From positions 1-43,323 of IMG/VR virus record IMGVR_UViG_3300045119_000031: a stretch of DNA of 43,323 nt; one strand, written 5' to 3'. This DNA comes from a virus. The notes beneath the pieces are model-generated. The model ran no database searches. It was given only the letters and a program-made list of their open reading frames with translations, and was not told where the DNA came from. Every line of letters starts with the position of its first letter. Position 1 is the first letter of the stretch. Made by a program: the position numbers and the translations under genes. Below, in pieces: positions 6,239 through 14,023 of this stretch.

Positions 6239-8746
6239 ATGCCTTCTGACTTGGCGTTACAGCGCCTTTTAACCGTGCAATTCATTCAGCGGCGACGCCT
6301 CAACGCGCCCGCTGTGTTCTACCGTCCCCATACCGGAGACCCGAGCGCCGCCGACGCCCTGGCCGAGACGCTCGACATCGACGCCGGAAGCTGGGACGCC
6401 GCCAACGAGCAGAACATGGGGGTCCGCCTTGAAGGCGGATACCTCGAACTCAACATAAAATCGGCAGACGACGCCTTCGCGCATTGTTTCTTTCTGGCAG
6501 CTGATCACCTCAAAGTCGACGCCCGAGCCGCCTTTGGCGTTCATCAAATCTCATCAATTCTCCTCAAGGTAGATCAGCCCGAGACCATCGCGGGTCATCT
6601 CTGGCCAAAAGGGTTCAAGGACAATCGCGGGCACTGGACCGAGACCTCGATCAAGACGTCGGATCTGCCGACCAAGACCGTCAAAGGTCTGTCACGGTTC
6701 TCGCACCCGCTGCCGGGGTCGCGCACTTCTGCCGGCGTCGTCGTCTGGCGTCCCAAAGGCAAAGCCGCCGCGCTCGACGGCGAGATGGGGATCGAAGACC
6801 TCGAGAACCGAGCCATAGCCGACACCGCCATCACGACCATAGGGCGGGCCGTGGCCTATGCCACGCTGGCCTATTGGGTGCGGGTCTACCTCGACGGTCT
6901 CCCCGAGTGGGACACCGTCCTGACGCGCCGCGTAGGCGGATGGATCGCCCGCCTGGTCCGCGAAGGCGCAGCCATCAACGCCGCCGACAAGAACCTCGCC
7001 GGGGCTTGCTGGTCGCCGGTGGACACGTCCGACATCGCCCTCGACCTCGTCGCCTTCCTTGGGAAGCTGGGAGCCGACGCCGACCTCAAGGTTGCCTACT
7101 TACAAGCCGAGCGCGCCCTCGCCCATAATCCCGACGCGCCTATTTCGGGCTGGAAAGCCTTGGAAGAGACCTTCGGACCAGAAGGCATGTACGGGGTCCG
7201 CCGCGCCATGAAGGCCGGCGTCGATGTTTCGATCCTCGAGGAAATGAGCGAGCGCTATATCCTCGACATGTCCGCCGGTGGCTACGTCGACCGCCAAGCG
7301 ATCACCAAGGGATTGAAGTACGAATTTACCCATGACGAGCTCGTCCGCGCGCACGAGAACCGTTTCGTCTTCGTCGGGCGCAAGAAGTTCAACGTCTTTA
7401 GGTTATATGCCGCCAGCCCGCTGCGCTGCGACGTCGCCAAGTCGGATATGTTCCCCGGCGAGGAGCCGGGTTCGATCCTCCGCCATTCCCCCGTGCATGG
7501 GCTTTTGACCGACGTCGATTGGCAACCGGAGGAATATCGCGTCCTCAATATTTACAGAGGCTTTTCGATCAAGCCAGTGGGGTCAGTCGATCCAGCGATC
7601 ATGACCAAGGTCGTCGGTATGCTCGACACTATGCTGGGGCTGCTGACACGCGACAACCCAGCGCAGATCGACTGGCTCAAAAAGTACATCGCTTGGACGA
7701 TCCAACACCCAGAGAAAAAACAGCAAGTGGCTCCCGTGATCATTGGAGGCCAAGGCATCGGCAAGAGCCTCTTTGGCGACAACCTCATGCAAGCGCTGTT
7801 TGGCGAGCTTGCGGGCAACGGCACGGGCGCGGCCCTGGTCAATAATAATTTCCTGATCACTCCTTTCATCGGCAAGCTGGTCGTCTTCATCGACGAGGTG
7901 CGGATCGAGGGCCAGTCGGGGATTAACGAGGTCAAAAAGATCGTCAGGCAAAGCCGGATCTCCGGTCAGGTAAAATTCGGCCATCAAAGAGACTATTACA
8001 TCCCCGCCCGCCTGATCCTAGCCGCCAATCAGACCGACATCGGGCTCACGCCCGAGGACGCCGCCGACCGCGCGCTCTTTTTCATCATCGCATGGACCGC
8101 CGAGAACAAGGGGATGACCGACCGCGAGTTTTTGGAATGGACCGTCACCTTGAAGCCTTTCTATGCCAGCTTCGTCGAGATGCTGGAGTCGGTCCCGGCC
8201 AAGCAACATCTCATGAGGTATTTCCGCGACTACCCCTGCACCCGCGAGGAGCTCGAGGATCTGACCCATTCGTCGCGCAACGACGAGAACGTCATCAAGT
8301 CCACGATGAGCAAGAGCCGCGAGCTTGCTCGCCAGATCGCCGCGTCGGCCCACGTCATTACCGGCAACGACATCACCGCCTGGTTCAACCTCCAGCATCT
8401 GCGCGCCGCGATCCAGCGCGAGGACGGGGCGAAGAGCCGCGTCGAGCCGTCGAGCGTGATGATGGAATTTGAGCGCGCCGGGGTGATCGAGCACGCTCGC
8501 GCCGAGGGCGGTTACGTCAAGTTCAAGTGGGGATATGGCAAGCTCTTATTGAAGATAGGCGAGGCGCATAATCTGAAACTAGAGCCGGTATGGGAAGTCG
8601 GACCAGGGGATTACGATGACAATCCAGTTCAGTCGATGGTCAACCCGCCGCCGTGGCGCGGCAACCCGAAGCGCAAGGGCGACGGTCACTATCGCCCCTT
8701 TGATCCTAGCGACCGCGATGACCCTGATCACATGGACAACTTCTGA
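6239..8746 (+). CDS. Replicative helicase/primase-like ATPase (SF3/DUF5906 type)
   Basis: 835 residues. The C-terminal half carries the ATPase: Walker A GGQGIGKS at about 503-510, Walker B VVFIDE at about 550, and the sensor stretch LILAANQTD at about 595. This order matches phage and plasmid SF3-like helicases annotated as DUF5906 or primase-helicase. The N-terminal 350 residues resemble the long regions found upstream of such domains, but I could not identify a primase active site. It likely unwinds DNA at the phage origin and loads host replication factors, since no DNA polymerase is encoded here. The C-terminus is Pro- and Asp-rich. The start has a weak ribosome site. Confidence 0.88.
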   Translation: MPSDLALQRLLTVQFIQRRRLNAPAVFYRPHTGDPSAADALAETLDIDAGSWDAANEQNMGVRLEGGYLELNIKSADDAFAHCFFLAADHLKVDARAAFGVHQISSILLKVDQPETIAGHLWPKGFKDNRGHWTETSIKTSDLPTKTVKGLSRFSHPLPGSRTSAGVVVWRPKGKAAALDGEMGIEDLENRAIADTAITTIGRAVAYATLAYWVRVYLDGLPEWDTVLTRRVGGWIARLVREGAAINAADKNLAGACWSPVDTSDIALDLVAFLGKLGADADLKVAYLQAERALAHNPDAPISGWKALEETFGPEGMYGVRRAMKAGVDVSILEEMSERYILDMSAGGYVDRQAITKGLKYEFTHDELVRAHENRFVFVGRKKFNVFRLYAASPLRCDVAKSDMFPGEEPGSILRHSPVHGLLTDVDWQPEEYRVLNIYRGFSIKPVGSVDPAIMTKVVGMLDTMLGLLTRDNPAQIDWLKKYIAWTIQHPEKKQQVAPVIIGGQGIGKSLFGDNLMQALFGELAGNGTGAALVNNNFLITPFIGKLVVFIDEVRIEGQSGINEVKKIVRQSRISGQVKFGHQRDYYIPARLILAANQTDIGLTPEDAADRALFFIIAWTAENKGMTDREFLEWTVTLKPFYASFVEMLESVPAKQHLMRYFRDYPCTREELEDLTHSSRNDENVIKSTMSKSRELARQIAASAHVITGNDITAWFNLQHLRAAIQREDGAKSRVEPSSVMMEFERAGVIEHARAEGGYVKFKWGYGKLLLKIGEAHNLKLEPVWEVGPGDYDDNPVQSMVNPPPWRGNPKRKGDGHYRPFDPSDRDDPDHMDNF

Positions 8747-8804
8747 GGCGCACTGCTTCACCCGCTGGCATTATCCTTGGCCACAACGATGTCATGGCCA
8801 GTCC

Positions 8805-8856
8805 CAAAATAGGGTAATTTCGGCTCGCAACCAAAACCGAAAAATACCCTATTTTG
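8805..8856. other. AT-rich inverted repeat after the helicase gene
   Basis: CAAAATAGGGTAATTTCGG (8805-8823) and CCGAAAAATACCCTATTTTG (8837-8856) are near-perfect inverted copies: 12 perfect pairs at the base plus a closing CGG/CCG, with a 13-base loop. The element is AT-rich in a GC-rich genome and lies in the 264-base gap 8747-9010. It could be an operator, an origin component or an RNA structure. The only other thing in this gap is an open frame with good third-position GC but no start, ending at 8996. Confidence 0.75.
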
Positions 8857-9010
8857 TCAACCGGGCCGTCCCAAATCAGGAACGATTAGCGAACATATCG
8901 CTGCCGGGACTCGAGGTCGTCGACTGGGGCGAGACCGGCGACGAGTGGATGCAGGGGATTGCAAAACTGCGCGCTTTAAGCGATGGTCAACAGTGACCAG
9001 GAGAGACGAA

Positions 9011-9181
9011 ATGGCCACGGCACCGCATTCCCCCCCTAAGGCGCACGAACTGGAGACAAGGCCCGCCCCGAAAGCAGCTCCTGCCGAGGAGACCATTGCC
9101 GAGGAGCAGCGTCGCCGTTCCGACGAGTATGTCGCCAATCTAAGCGCACAGTCGGAAGCTGCTTCGCGGGCGAAGAAGTGA
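9011..9181 (+). CDS. Small charged Ala-rich protein, 56 aa
   Basis: The ATG at 9011 follows AGGAGA at 8999-9004. The product is Ala-, Glu- and Lys-rich (AETIAEEQRRRSDEYVANL-like helical stretch), probably unstructured at the N-terminus. Its stop overlaps the GTG start of the next gene (GTGA). Function unknown. Confidence 0.65.
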   Translation: MATAPHSPPKAHELETRPAPKAAPAEETIAEEQRRRSDEYVANLSAQSEAASRAKK

Positions 9182-10140
9182 ACTCCCCTTCGCCAATCGA
9201 CAGCGCATGGCCGACGCGCCTGCCGCCAGGGTGGCAGACCTTCCCTGACGGCTCAATAGGGCCGGCGAATGCGCCTTCGCCCATCGACAGCGCCTGGCCG
9301 ACGCGGGTTCCCGACAGCCCATACGGCGGCTACCCGAGCAATCCTAAGCCAACCCTGCCAGCCGTGGGACCAGCGCAAGGAACGTCGTTGAGCACGACGG
9401 GAAACTCTTTGTCGGCCCGCCCCGCGACGCCTGACGATATGGCTAATATAAGCGAAGGGGAAATTCTCCCGCCTGAGAATTCGACGATCCCAAACATGAA
9501 ATCCGTTGGCCCGTTCACGGGCGGGAGCGCGACCGACGCGATCATCCGCGGCGGCGTGCGTATGCTGCCGAGAATACTCAGAGGCAGGATACCTCTCGCT
9601 GACTTGGTGACGCCCACCGACGAGCTTGGCGGCGCGACCGGCGTCGAGTTGCCACGAACACTTGGAAGGTCGCCAACGGGGCCGTTTGGCCGACCGTCAA
9701 TGCCGAGTTCTGGAAGCCCGTGGGGGTCTACTCCCGAGGTTCCCGAGTTTCCGGGACCGCCCTTGCCGCTACGCTATGGACCCCCGGTAGACACCCCGGC
9801 GACGCCGTTCACGCAGCCGCAGCATCCCTCGACGATGCGTTATCCTGGATGGCCGAGCGGGGCCGCGCCAGCACCGGACGCCGTGACAAATCGCCCGCAA
9901 GATCGGCCAAGCTATGCCGGTCCCACTGTGGCTGCGCCGGCCGTGCCGCCGCCTCGTCCTCGTCCTCGCGCCCAGCCCGCTGTCGTCGCACAGCGGCCCA
10001 ATCTCGGCAATTATACGCCTATCTATCAGCCAAACATCGCCCGCACCGGCAACGTGCGCGGCGGCAGGAGCGGTGACGACAATGCGCCGTTGATGGGCGC
10101 GCTTGATTTGTCCAGACTGTTTCAGAGGCCAGCCCAATGA
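9178..10140 (+). CDS. Proline-rich low-complexity protein, 320 aa
   Basis: A GTG start overlaps the previous stop. The product is rich in Pro, Gly and Thr and probably largely disordered. The motif SPIDSAWPTR appears twice near the N-terminus (about residues 4-13 and 33-42), from an 87-base direct DNA repeat. Short basic motifs occur near the end (RPRPRAQ, GNVRGGRSGDD). It resembles phage proteins that tether partners or sit in virions, but it is placed among replication genes. Function unknown. It ends in an ATGA overlap with the next gene. Confidence 0.7.
   Translation: MNSPSPIDSAWPTRLPPGWQTFPDGSIGPANAPSPIDSAWPTRVPDSPYGGYPSNPKPTLPAVGPAQGTSLSTTGNSLSARPATPDDMANISEGEILPPENSTIPNMKSVGPFTGGSATDAIIRGGVRMLPRILRGRIPLADLVTPTDELGGATGVELPRTLGRSPTGPFGRPSMPSSGSPWGSTPEVPEFPGPPLPLRYGPPVDTPATPFTQPQHPSTMRYPGWPSGAAPAPDAVTNRPQDRPSYAGPTVAAPAVPPPRPRPRAQPAVVAQRPNLGNYTPIYQPNIARTGNVRGGRSGDDNAPLMGALDLSRLFQRPAQ
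9187..9305 (+). repeat. Direct repeat, two copies 87 bp apart
   Basis: The about 32-base segments at 9187-9218 and 9274-9305 are nearly identical (CCTTCGCC then ATCGACAGCGC, then TGGCCGACGCG). They encode the repeated SPIDSAWPTR. An internal in-frame duplication is the simplest explanation. Confidence 0.7.
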
Positions 10141-10430
10141 GCTATCAGCCCGCCGACTTCAAGTCCGAGATCGCCATCAACTGCGCGATCCATAAATGGA
10201 ACCCCAACGTGAAAGCCGAGCTCACGCTGATGTCGACCGCGGTCAAGGCGGATTTGACGACGCATGACGCGACGATCCAGTCCGCGCTTGGGATCCTGCA
10301 ACCGGGCCTGTGGTCGAATAGCCGATACATGAACGACATCGCCCTGATCATCAACAAGGGCAAGGGCGGCAACCTGACGGCGGCGCAGATGGGCGCGCAG
10401 ATTGACGCTGTGGTCGCGGCTCTGCCCTAG
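10137..10430 (+). CDS. Hypothetical protein, 97 aa
   Basis: Coupled by ATGA to the proline-rich gene. Helical with aromatic residues: AINCAIHKWNPNVKAELTLM, then a Thr- and Ala-rich helix, then LNDIALIINKGKGG-like and TAAQMGAQIDAVVAALP at the end. Unrecognised. It is followed by a gap with promoter-like sequence. Confidence 0.72.
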   Translation: MSYQPADFKSEIAINCAIHKWNPNVKAELTLMSTAVKADLTTHDATIQSALGILQPGLWSNSRYMNDIALIINKGKGGNLTAAQMGAQIDAVVAALP

Positions 10431-10443
10431 CGCGCTTTCCCTC

Positions 10444-10473
10444 TTGACAAGGCTGTAGTCCTTCCGTAGTCCT
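10444..10473 (+). promoter_or_regulatory. Promoter-like TTGACA with paired GTAGTCCT sites
   Basis: TTGACA at 10444-10449 is a perfect -35. GTAGTCCT occurs at 10455-10462 and again at 10466-10473, exactly 11 bases apart (one helical turn). It is the reverse complement of AGGACTAC found at 93-100 and 3059-3066. A good -10 is not obvious, so the repressor- or activator-site reading is inference. Confidence 0.4.
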
Positions 10474-10480
10474 GTCCTCA

Positions 10481-10500
10481 GAGCCTCATCCCATAGGCTC
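10481..10500 (+). other. Hairpin upstream of 10518
   Basis: GAGCCT (10481-10486) pairs with AGGCTC (10495-10500) over an 8-base loop, six bases before the ribosome site GAGGACATGCC. It may shape the 5' leader of the next mRNA. Confidence 0.45.
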
Positions 10501-10517
10501 CACAATGAGGACATGCC

Positions 10518-11006
10518 ATGAAGTTCGACACTGAAACCGCGGCGAGGTACGCCGCCGAGAAGCTGACTTTGGTTCTTGAGCGCGCCGAGCGCGACTCAAA
10601 CGAGGTCGCCCAGCAGAACGACCTTCCCCTTGCGGTTACGCATTTTGCTGAATTGCGCGCCGTGCAGGAGCGTCTTTCCACTCTCACCGCTGCGCTCAAG
10701 AAGCATGTCGATGCGCTCTCCTACGAGACGCTGCCGACCATGTTCACCAATCAGAACGTCAAGACCATCAAGCTCGACGAGATCGGGCGCGTGACCGTCA
10801 ATATCAGATGGAACGCCTCGATGCCCAACAAGGTCGAGGGCATGGAATGGCTCCGCACCTCTGGCAACGAAGGCTTGATCATCGAGACCGTCAATGCCCA
10901 GACGCTTGGCGCGTTCGCCAAAGCCGAGACGCTCGCCGGCAGGCCGCTGCCTGACCATCTCTTCAAAGTCGGAACCGCGCCATACATCTCAATCACTCAG
11001 GATTGA
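10518..11006 (+). CDS. Hypothetical replication-region protein, 162 aa
   Basis: Starts at an ATG behind GAGGACATGCC. The first 80 residues are helical and charged (KLTLVLERAERDSNEVAQQND, ERLSTLTAALKKHVDAL). The last half is a beta-rich domain with GRVTVNIRWNASM, EGMEWLRTSGNEGLI and TLAGRPLPDHLFKVG. I know similar proteins only as uncharacterised phage products next to single-stranded DNA-binding genes, which is the case here. A DNA-metabolism role is inferred from position. Confidence 0.78.
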   Translation: MKFDTETAARYAAEKLTLVLERAERDSNEVAQQNDLPLAVTHFAELRAVQERLSTLTAALKKHVDALSYETLPTMFTNQNVKTIKLDEIGRVTVNIRWNASMPNKVEGMEWLRTSGNEGLIIETVNAQTLGAFAKAETLAGRPLPDHLFKVGTAPYISITQD

Positions 11007-11043
11007 GATAATGAAGCCTCATCTCCAATGGAAGGATACCTTC

Positions 11044-11913
11044 GTGTCCAACGACATCTCGACCTTCAAGCCGACTGACGGCGTCCCCGACTTCCTTCGC
11101 AAGATGTCGACCGGCGCGTCATTCGGCAATATCGACGCCTCCGACCTCAAGCCGCCGAGGCTCAAGGTTCTCGCCGGCCAGTCGCCCGAGGTTCTCGACG
11201 GCGTCCCCGGCGCGCTCCCCGGCAATTTCTGGGTCACGATCTTGAACCAGAACCTGGGTCCGAGCGTCGTCGGATCGCCTATCCTCTTGCGCAAATCCTA
11301 CCAAGTCTGGGCTCCCAAGACGCCGGGATCCGAGCAGAAAGGACCGCTCGCCACGGCGTCGGACGGGATCAATTGGGACGTCCCCAACCAGTCGTTCGAC
11401 GTCAAGTTCTACGGCAACCCCCGCACCTACACCTGGAAGCTGGGACGAACTGTATTCGAGACGGGCGCGCACAAGTTTGGCACTCAGCAGGACGACGATC
11501 CCAAGTCGAAGCCCATCGCTGCGCTGACCTACGATGTCCTCTGGCTTATCGACTTGCCGCGCGGAGCCAAACAGGTTGTCGTGTTCACCGCGAAAAGCAC
11601 TGGGATCAAGAATACCCAGACCTTCATCTCGACGACGCAATCCAAGGAAGGGATCGACCAGTTCTATCAGCGCTACCGAATTGTCGTTCAGAAAAAGACC
11701 GGACCCACCGGAGACCCCTATTTCACCTTTGACTACCAGTTCGTCGATCTGATCGAGAACGAAGAAGAGGCCAAGAAGATGCGGGCGATCTACGACCGAT
11801 ATGCCAGATCTGGGTTCGTCTCCGACGCGGTCGACCATGACGACATGCCGGCGCGCAAGGCTGCTCCCAACGACGCAGCTGGGCGTGATGACGACGACTC
11901 GATCCCGTTCTAA
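11044..11913 (+). CDS. Putative single-stranded DNA-binding protein
   Basis: 289 residues ending in an acidic tail DDDDSIPF, the hallmark C-terminal tail of SSB-type proteins that binds replication partners. The body is beta-rich with aromatic residues (NFWVTILNQNLGPSVVG, YTWKLGRTVFE, DYQFVDLIEN), compatible with an OB-type fold, though I cannot prove the fold. I prefer the GTG at 11044 because GGAAGGA sits 7 bases upstream; an ATG at 11011 would add 11 residues with a weaker site. The neighbours are replication-type genes, which fits. Confidence 0.72.
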   Translation: MSNDISTFKPTDGVPDFLRKMSTGASFGNIDASDLKPPRLKVLAGQSPEVLDGVPGALPGNFWVTILNQNLGPSVVGSPILLRKSYQVWAPKTPGSEQKGPLATASDGINWDVPNQSFDVKFYGNPRTYTWKLGRTVFETGAHKFGTQQDDDPKSKPIAALTYDVLWLIDLPRGAKQVVVFTAKSTGIKNTQTFISTTQSKEGIDQFYQRYRIVVQKKTGPTGDPYFTFDYQFVDLIENEEEAKKMRAIYDRYARSGFVSDAVDHDDMPARKAAPNDAAGRDDDDSIPF

Positions 11914-11934
11914 CGCCGAAAGGAAACATGCCCA

Positions 11935-12318
11935 ATGTCTAATGAACTCTACGTCTACGTCGATCTGGACAAGCTCAACGAGTACCCGGACCATCCGGTC
12001 GTTGCAGCGCGCAAAATAATAGACGCCGCGTTTCTGAGGGGCGTCCCCAATGAGGATGATCGCTGCCTGTATACCGATAAAGGGAAGGAGTGCGGATATT
12101 TCGGATCTGCAAATCGGGATCTGGCAGAAACGGCAAACGAAGCCAGCTATCGCAAAGAAAGAGAGAAAAATGCCTTTCTCAGAGCCGAGGTTAAGGGGCT
12201 GCGCGAGGCTCTCAAGGAGGCGGAGAAACCCGCCGACGAGAAGGTCGAGGCGCTGATCAAGAAGATCGAGGACGCTGAGTATTATGCCCGCCAGTCAGTC
12301 GCGACCTTGAGCGCATGA
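11935..12318 (+). CDS. Hypothetical protein with C-terminal coiled coil, 127 aa
   Basis: The ATG follows the shared leader AAAGGAAACATGCCC. The N-terminal half holds a short Cys-containing segment (DRCLYTDKGKECGYFGS), perhaps a two-Cys metal or disulphide site. Residues about 75-120 are a charged helix with coiled-coil character. Function unknown. Confidence 0.75.
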   Translation: MSNELYVYVDLDKLNEYPDHPVVAARKIIDAAFLRGVPNEDDRCLYTDKGKECGYFGSANRDLAETANEASYRKEREKNAFLRAEVKGLREALKEAEKPADEKVEALIKKIEDAEYYARQSVATLSA

Positions 12319-12518
12319 CTCCCCGCCTGCTCGCCAAGATCAAGCGTCTGGCCGATGATCCGCGGACTGATCCCATGACGCGGAAGATCGCCCAAGCGCA
12401 GCTCGACAGCCACAACGGCGTGACAGAAGCGCCGGGGCTGCATCCGGGGATGCGCCAGACACCGGAATACCAAGCCTATGCCAAGGCGATGAAGGAGAAC
12501 AATCGTGGCCGTAGGTGA
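12315..12518 (+). CDS. Small basic protein, 67 aa
   Basis: ATGA overlap with the previous gene. Basic and helical (TPRLLAKIKRLADDPRTDPMTRKIAQAQL) with a basic tail KENNRGRR. It could bind nucleic acid. Unrecognised. It overlaps the next gene by 14 bases. Confidence 0.65.
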   Translation: MTPRLLAKIKRLADDPRTDPMTRKIAQAQLDSHNGVTEAPGLHPGMRQTPEYQAYAKAMKENNRGRR

Positions 12519-12726
12519 AGAGGCTTACCGCGACACGATGAGCGACGTGCTGATTATGGCGTTGGAGTTTCTCAATGAGGCTCTCAACTCGGAGGACGAA
12601 GTTCGTAGAGGAGCCTACCTCAAGATGGCGTCGCGCTCGCTGCGCTGCGCTTTGGAGATTTATGGAGATCGTCTGGCGCAGAACCGCGTCGAGATGGAGC
12701 AAGGAGAGAAAAGTGAAAAAGTATAA
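12505..12726 (+). CDS. Small helical protein, 73 aa
   Basis: A GTG start preceded by AAGGAG with suitable spacing decides the start. Helical with a leucine-rich stretch (DVLIMALEFLNEALNSEDEVRRGAYLKMA). Unrecognised; it overlaps both neighbours. Confidence 0.65.
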   Translation: MAVGEEAYRDTMSDVLIMALEFLNEALNSEDEVRRGAYLKMASRSLRCALEIYGDRLAQNRVEMEQGEKSEKV

Positions 12727-13060
12727 AGTTACACTGACTGTGACGGCGGACGAGTTCATGCTGGTGTTCCAGAATTTGCGCGGCACCACCATTGCCTTCG
12801 ATGTTAAAGAGATCGATCAATCCGTTGCTGGCAAGCCAAATGGCGAACCCGTCCAGCGGCGCAAGCGCAACTCCAAGGTCGTCGAGACGATCCTCGAGAC
12901 GCTAAAGAACGGCGAGGCCAGGATTTCCGACCTCAAGAGCGGCCTTGGCCGCGCCGGCCTGTCGGAAAACTCGCTCTCGACCGGCCTCGCGGTCTTGCAG
13001 AAGAACGGCAAGATCAAGCGATCCGGCGATGGGTTCTATGCGCTGGCAGACGCCGCGTGA
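12713..13060 (+). CDS. Putative winged-helix DNA-binding protein, 115 aa
   Basis: A GTG start is chosen because AAGGAGAG lies 4 bases upstream (12701-12708); the longer upstream frame looks like a shadow of the 12505 gene. The N-terminal 40 residues are beta-rich (KKYKVTLTVTADEFML). Residues about 55-110 fit a winged helix: VVETILETL, a turn, RISDLKSGLGRAGLSENSLS, TGLAVLQKNGKIKRSGDGFYAL. It probably binds DNA or acts as a small regulator. Its stop overlaps the nuclease start. Confidence 0.72.
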   Translation: MKKYKVTLTVTADEFMLVFQNLRGTTIAFDVKEIDQSVAGKPNGEPVQRRKRNSKVVETILETLKNGEARISDLKSGLGRAGLSENSLSTGLAVLQKNGKIKRSGDGFYALADAA

Positions 13061-13488
13061 AAACGCCCCTTCACCTCGACGACATTAAAGCGTCCCTCGA
13101 GGCGAAGCCGCGCCACGGGGGGACGGAGCTCAAGGAGGCCGATTACAAGCATCGGCTCGTCACTGAGATCAACCGTCTCCCCGAGGGGCGGGCGTGCAGG
13201 ATCGAGGACAAATACCGCCCCGGCGTCATCGACATGATCATCAAGCTGCCGGGAATTCCCATGTTCTGGGCCGAGGGCAAGGTGATCAAGCACAGCATGT
13301 TTTCCCCGACGCAGGCGCAATTCGAGGAAGGCCAGAGGTGGCTCGACGCCGGGGTGCGGGTCATCCTGATCGGATGGCATCACGGCGCGATCTACCTGTC
13401 GCGCTGGGCGCGCGAGGCCGACCGCCGCGAGTGTTTCGGAGCTGTCGGCGTCGATCACGTTAAGACGTTGCAGGAGTTCATGCGATGA
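13057..13488 (+). CDS. PD-(D/E)xK nuclease, VRR-NUC-like
   Basis: 143 residues with the core of a PD-(D/E)xK nuclease: Asp59 in RPGVIDMII, then Glu73-x-Lys75 in FWAEGKVI, then Gln86 in the helix SPTQAQFEEGQRWLDAG and the strand VRVILIGW. This spacing matches VRR-NUC and Holliday-resolvase-like phage enzymes, which cut branched or flapped DNA using metal. It lies between DNA-binding genes and a SNF2-type helicase, so a recombination or replication-fork role is likely. The GTG start overlaps the previous stop. Confidence 0.85.
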   Translation: MKTPLHLDDIKASLEAKPRHGGTELKEADYKHRLVTEINRLPEGRACRIEDKYRPGVIDMIIKLPGIPMFWAEGKVIKHSMFSPTQAQFEEGQRWLDAGVRVILIGWHHGAIYLSRWAREADRRECFGAVGVDHVKTLQEFMR

Positions 13489-13685
13489 AGCTCTGCATGG
13501 ACTGCGCCCACTACGGCGGCGTGGCGGCGGCGACGGGGAAGTACATCTGCAACGATCCACGCAACAACTTTGTCCACGCCGTCGACGGACTTGATTTCAA
13601 GATGGACGCCAGCTGGCTCCGCATGGCTCCTGAGTTTCAAGACAAATGCGGATGGGACGCAAAATGGTGGGAGAAAAAGCAATGA
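13485..13685 (+). CDS. Small Cys-rich protein, 66 aa
   Basis: ATGA-coupled to the nuclease. CMDC at residues 4-7, then Cys22 and Cys55 could make a zinc site. Several Trp residues near the end (GWDAKWWEKK). It resembles small zinc-binding phage proteins of unknown role. Confidence 0.72.
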   Translation: MKLCMDCAHYGGVAAATGKYICNDPRNNFVHAVDGLDFKMDASWLRMAPEFQDKCGWDAKWWEKKQ

Positions 13686-14023
13686 ACATTGACGATCTAC
13701 TCAAGGACAGGGAAGCGACGCACGGCAATTTTGAAGACACGGCGACGGTCGCCCAAACCCTAAAGGCTGTCATGAGACGCGGTCGAAACTGGGAGAGCCT
13801 GCCCAACCAGAGCAAGGAGGCGCTCGAGCAGATCGCGACCAAGGTGGCGAGGATCCTCAACGGCGACGCGACCGACCCAGAACACTGGAACGACATCGCA
13901 GGCTATGCCCGACTGCGCGCCAATTCTTACGCGCCCAGTCATCTCGAAAGCGGGATCGCTTCCATCGCCAAGCGGCTGCGGCCCATCGTCACCCGCGTCA
14001 ACGACGAGGGCGGTGCAGCATGA
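13682..14023 (+). CDS. DUF6378 family protein, 113 aa
   Basis: Recognisable features of the DUF6378 phage family: a start MNIDDLLKDREATHGNF and the end motif ALEQIATKVARILNGDATDPEHWNDIAGYARL, split here by a short helix. The ATG at 13682 overlaps the previous stop; a longer upstream frame is a shadow. No activity is known for this family, though it often occurs near replication and modification genes. Confidence 0.82.
   Translation: MNIDDLLKDREATHGNFEDTATVAQTLKAVMRRGRNWESLPNQSKEALEQIATKVARILNGDATDPEHWNDIAGYARLRANSYAPSHLESGIASIAKRLRPIVTRVNDEGGAA

Noticed and set aside
8616-8996. 126-codon plus-strand frame starting inside the helicase gene
   Set aside because: The first 43 codons are a helicase shadow; only the end has coding character, and it has no start of its own.
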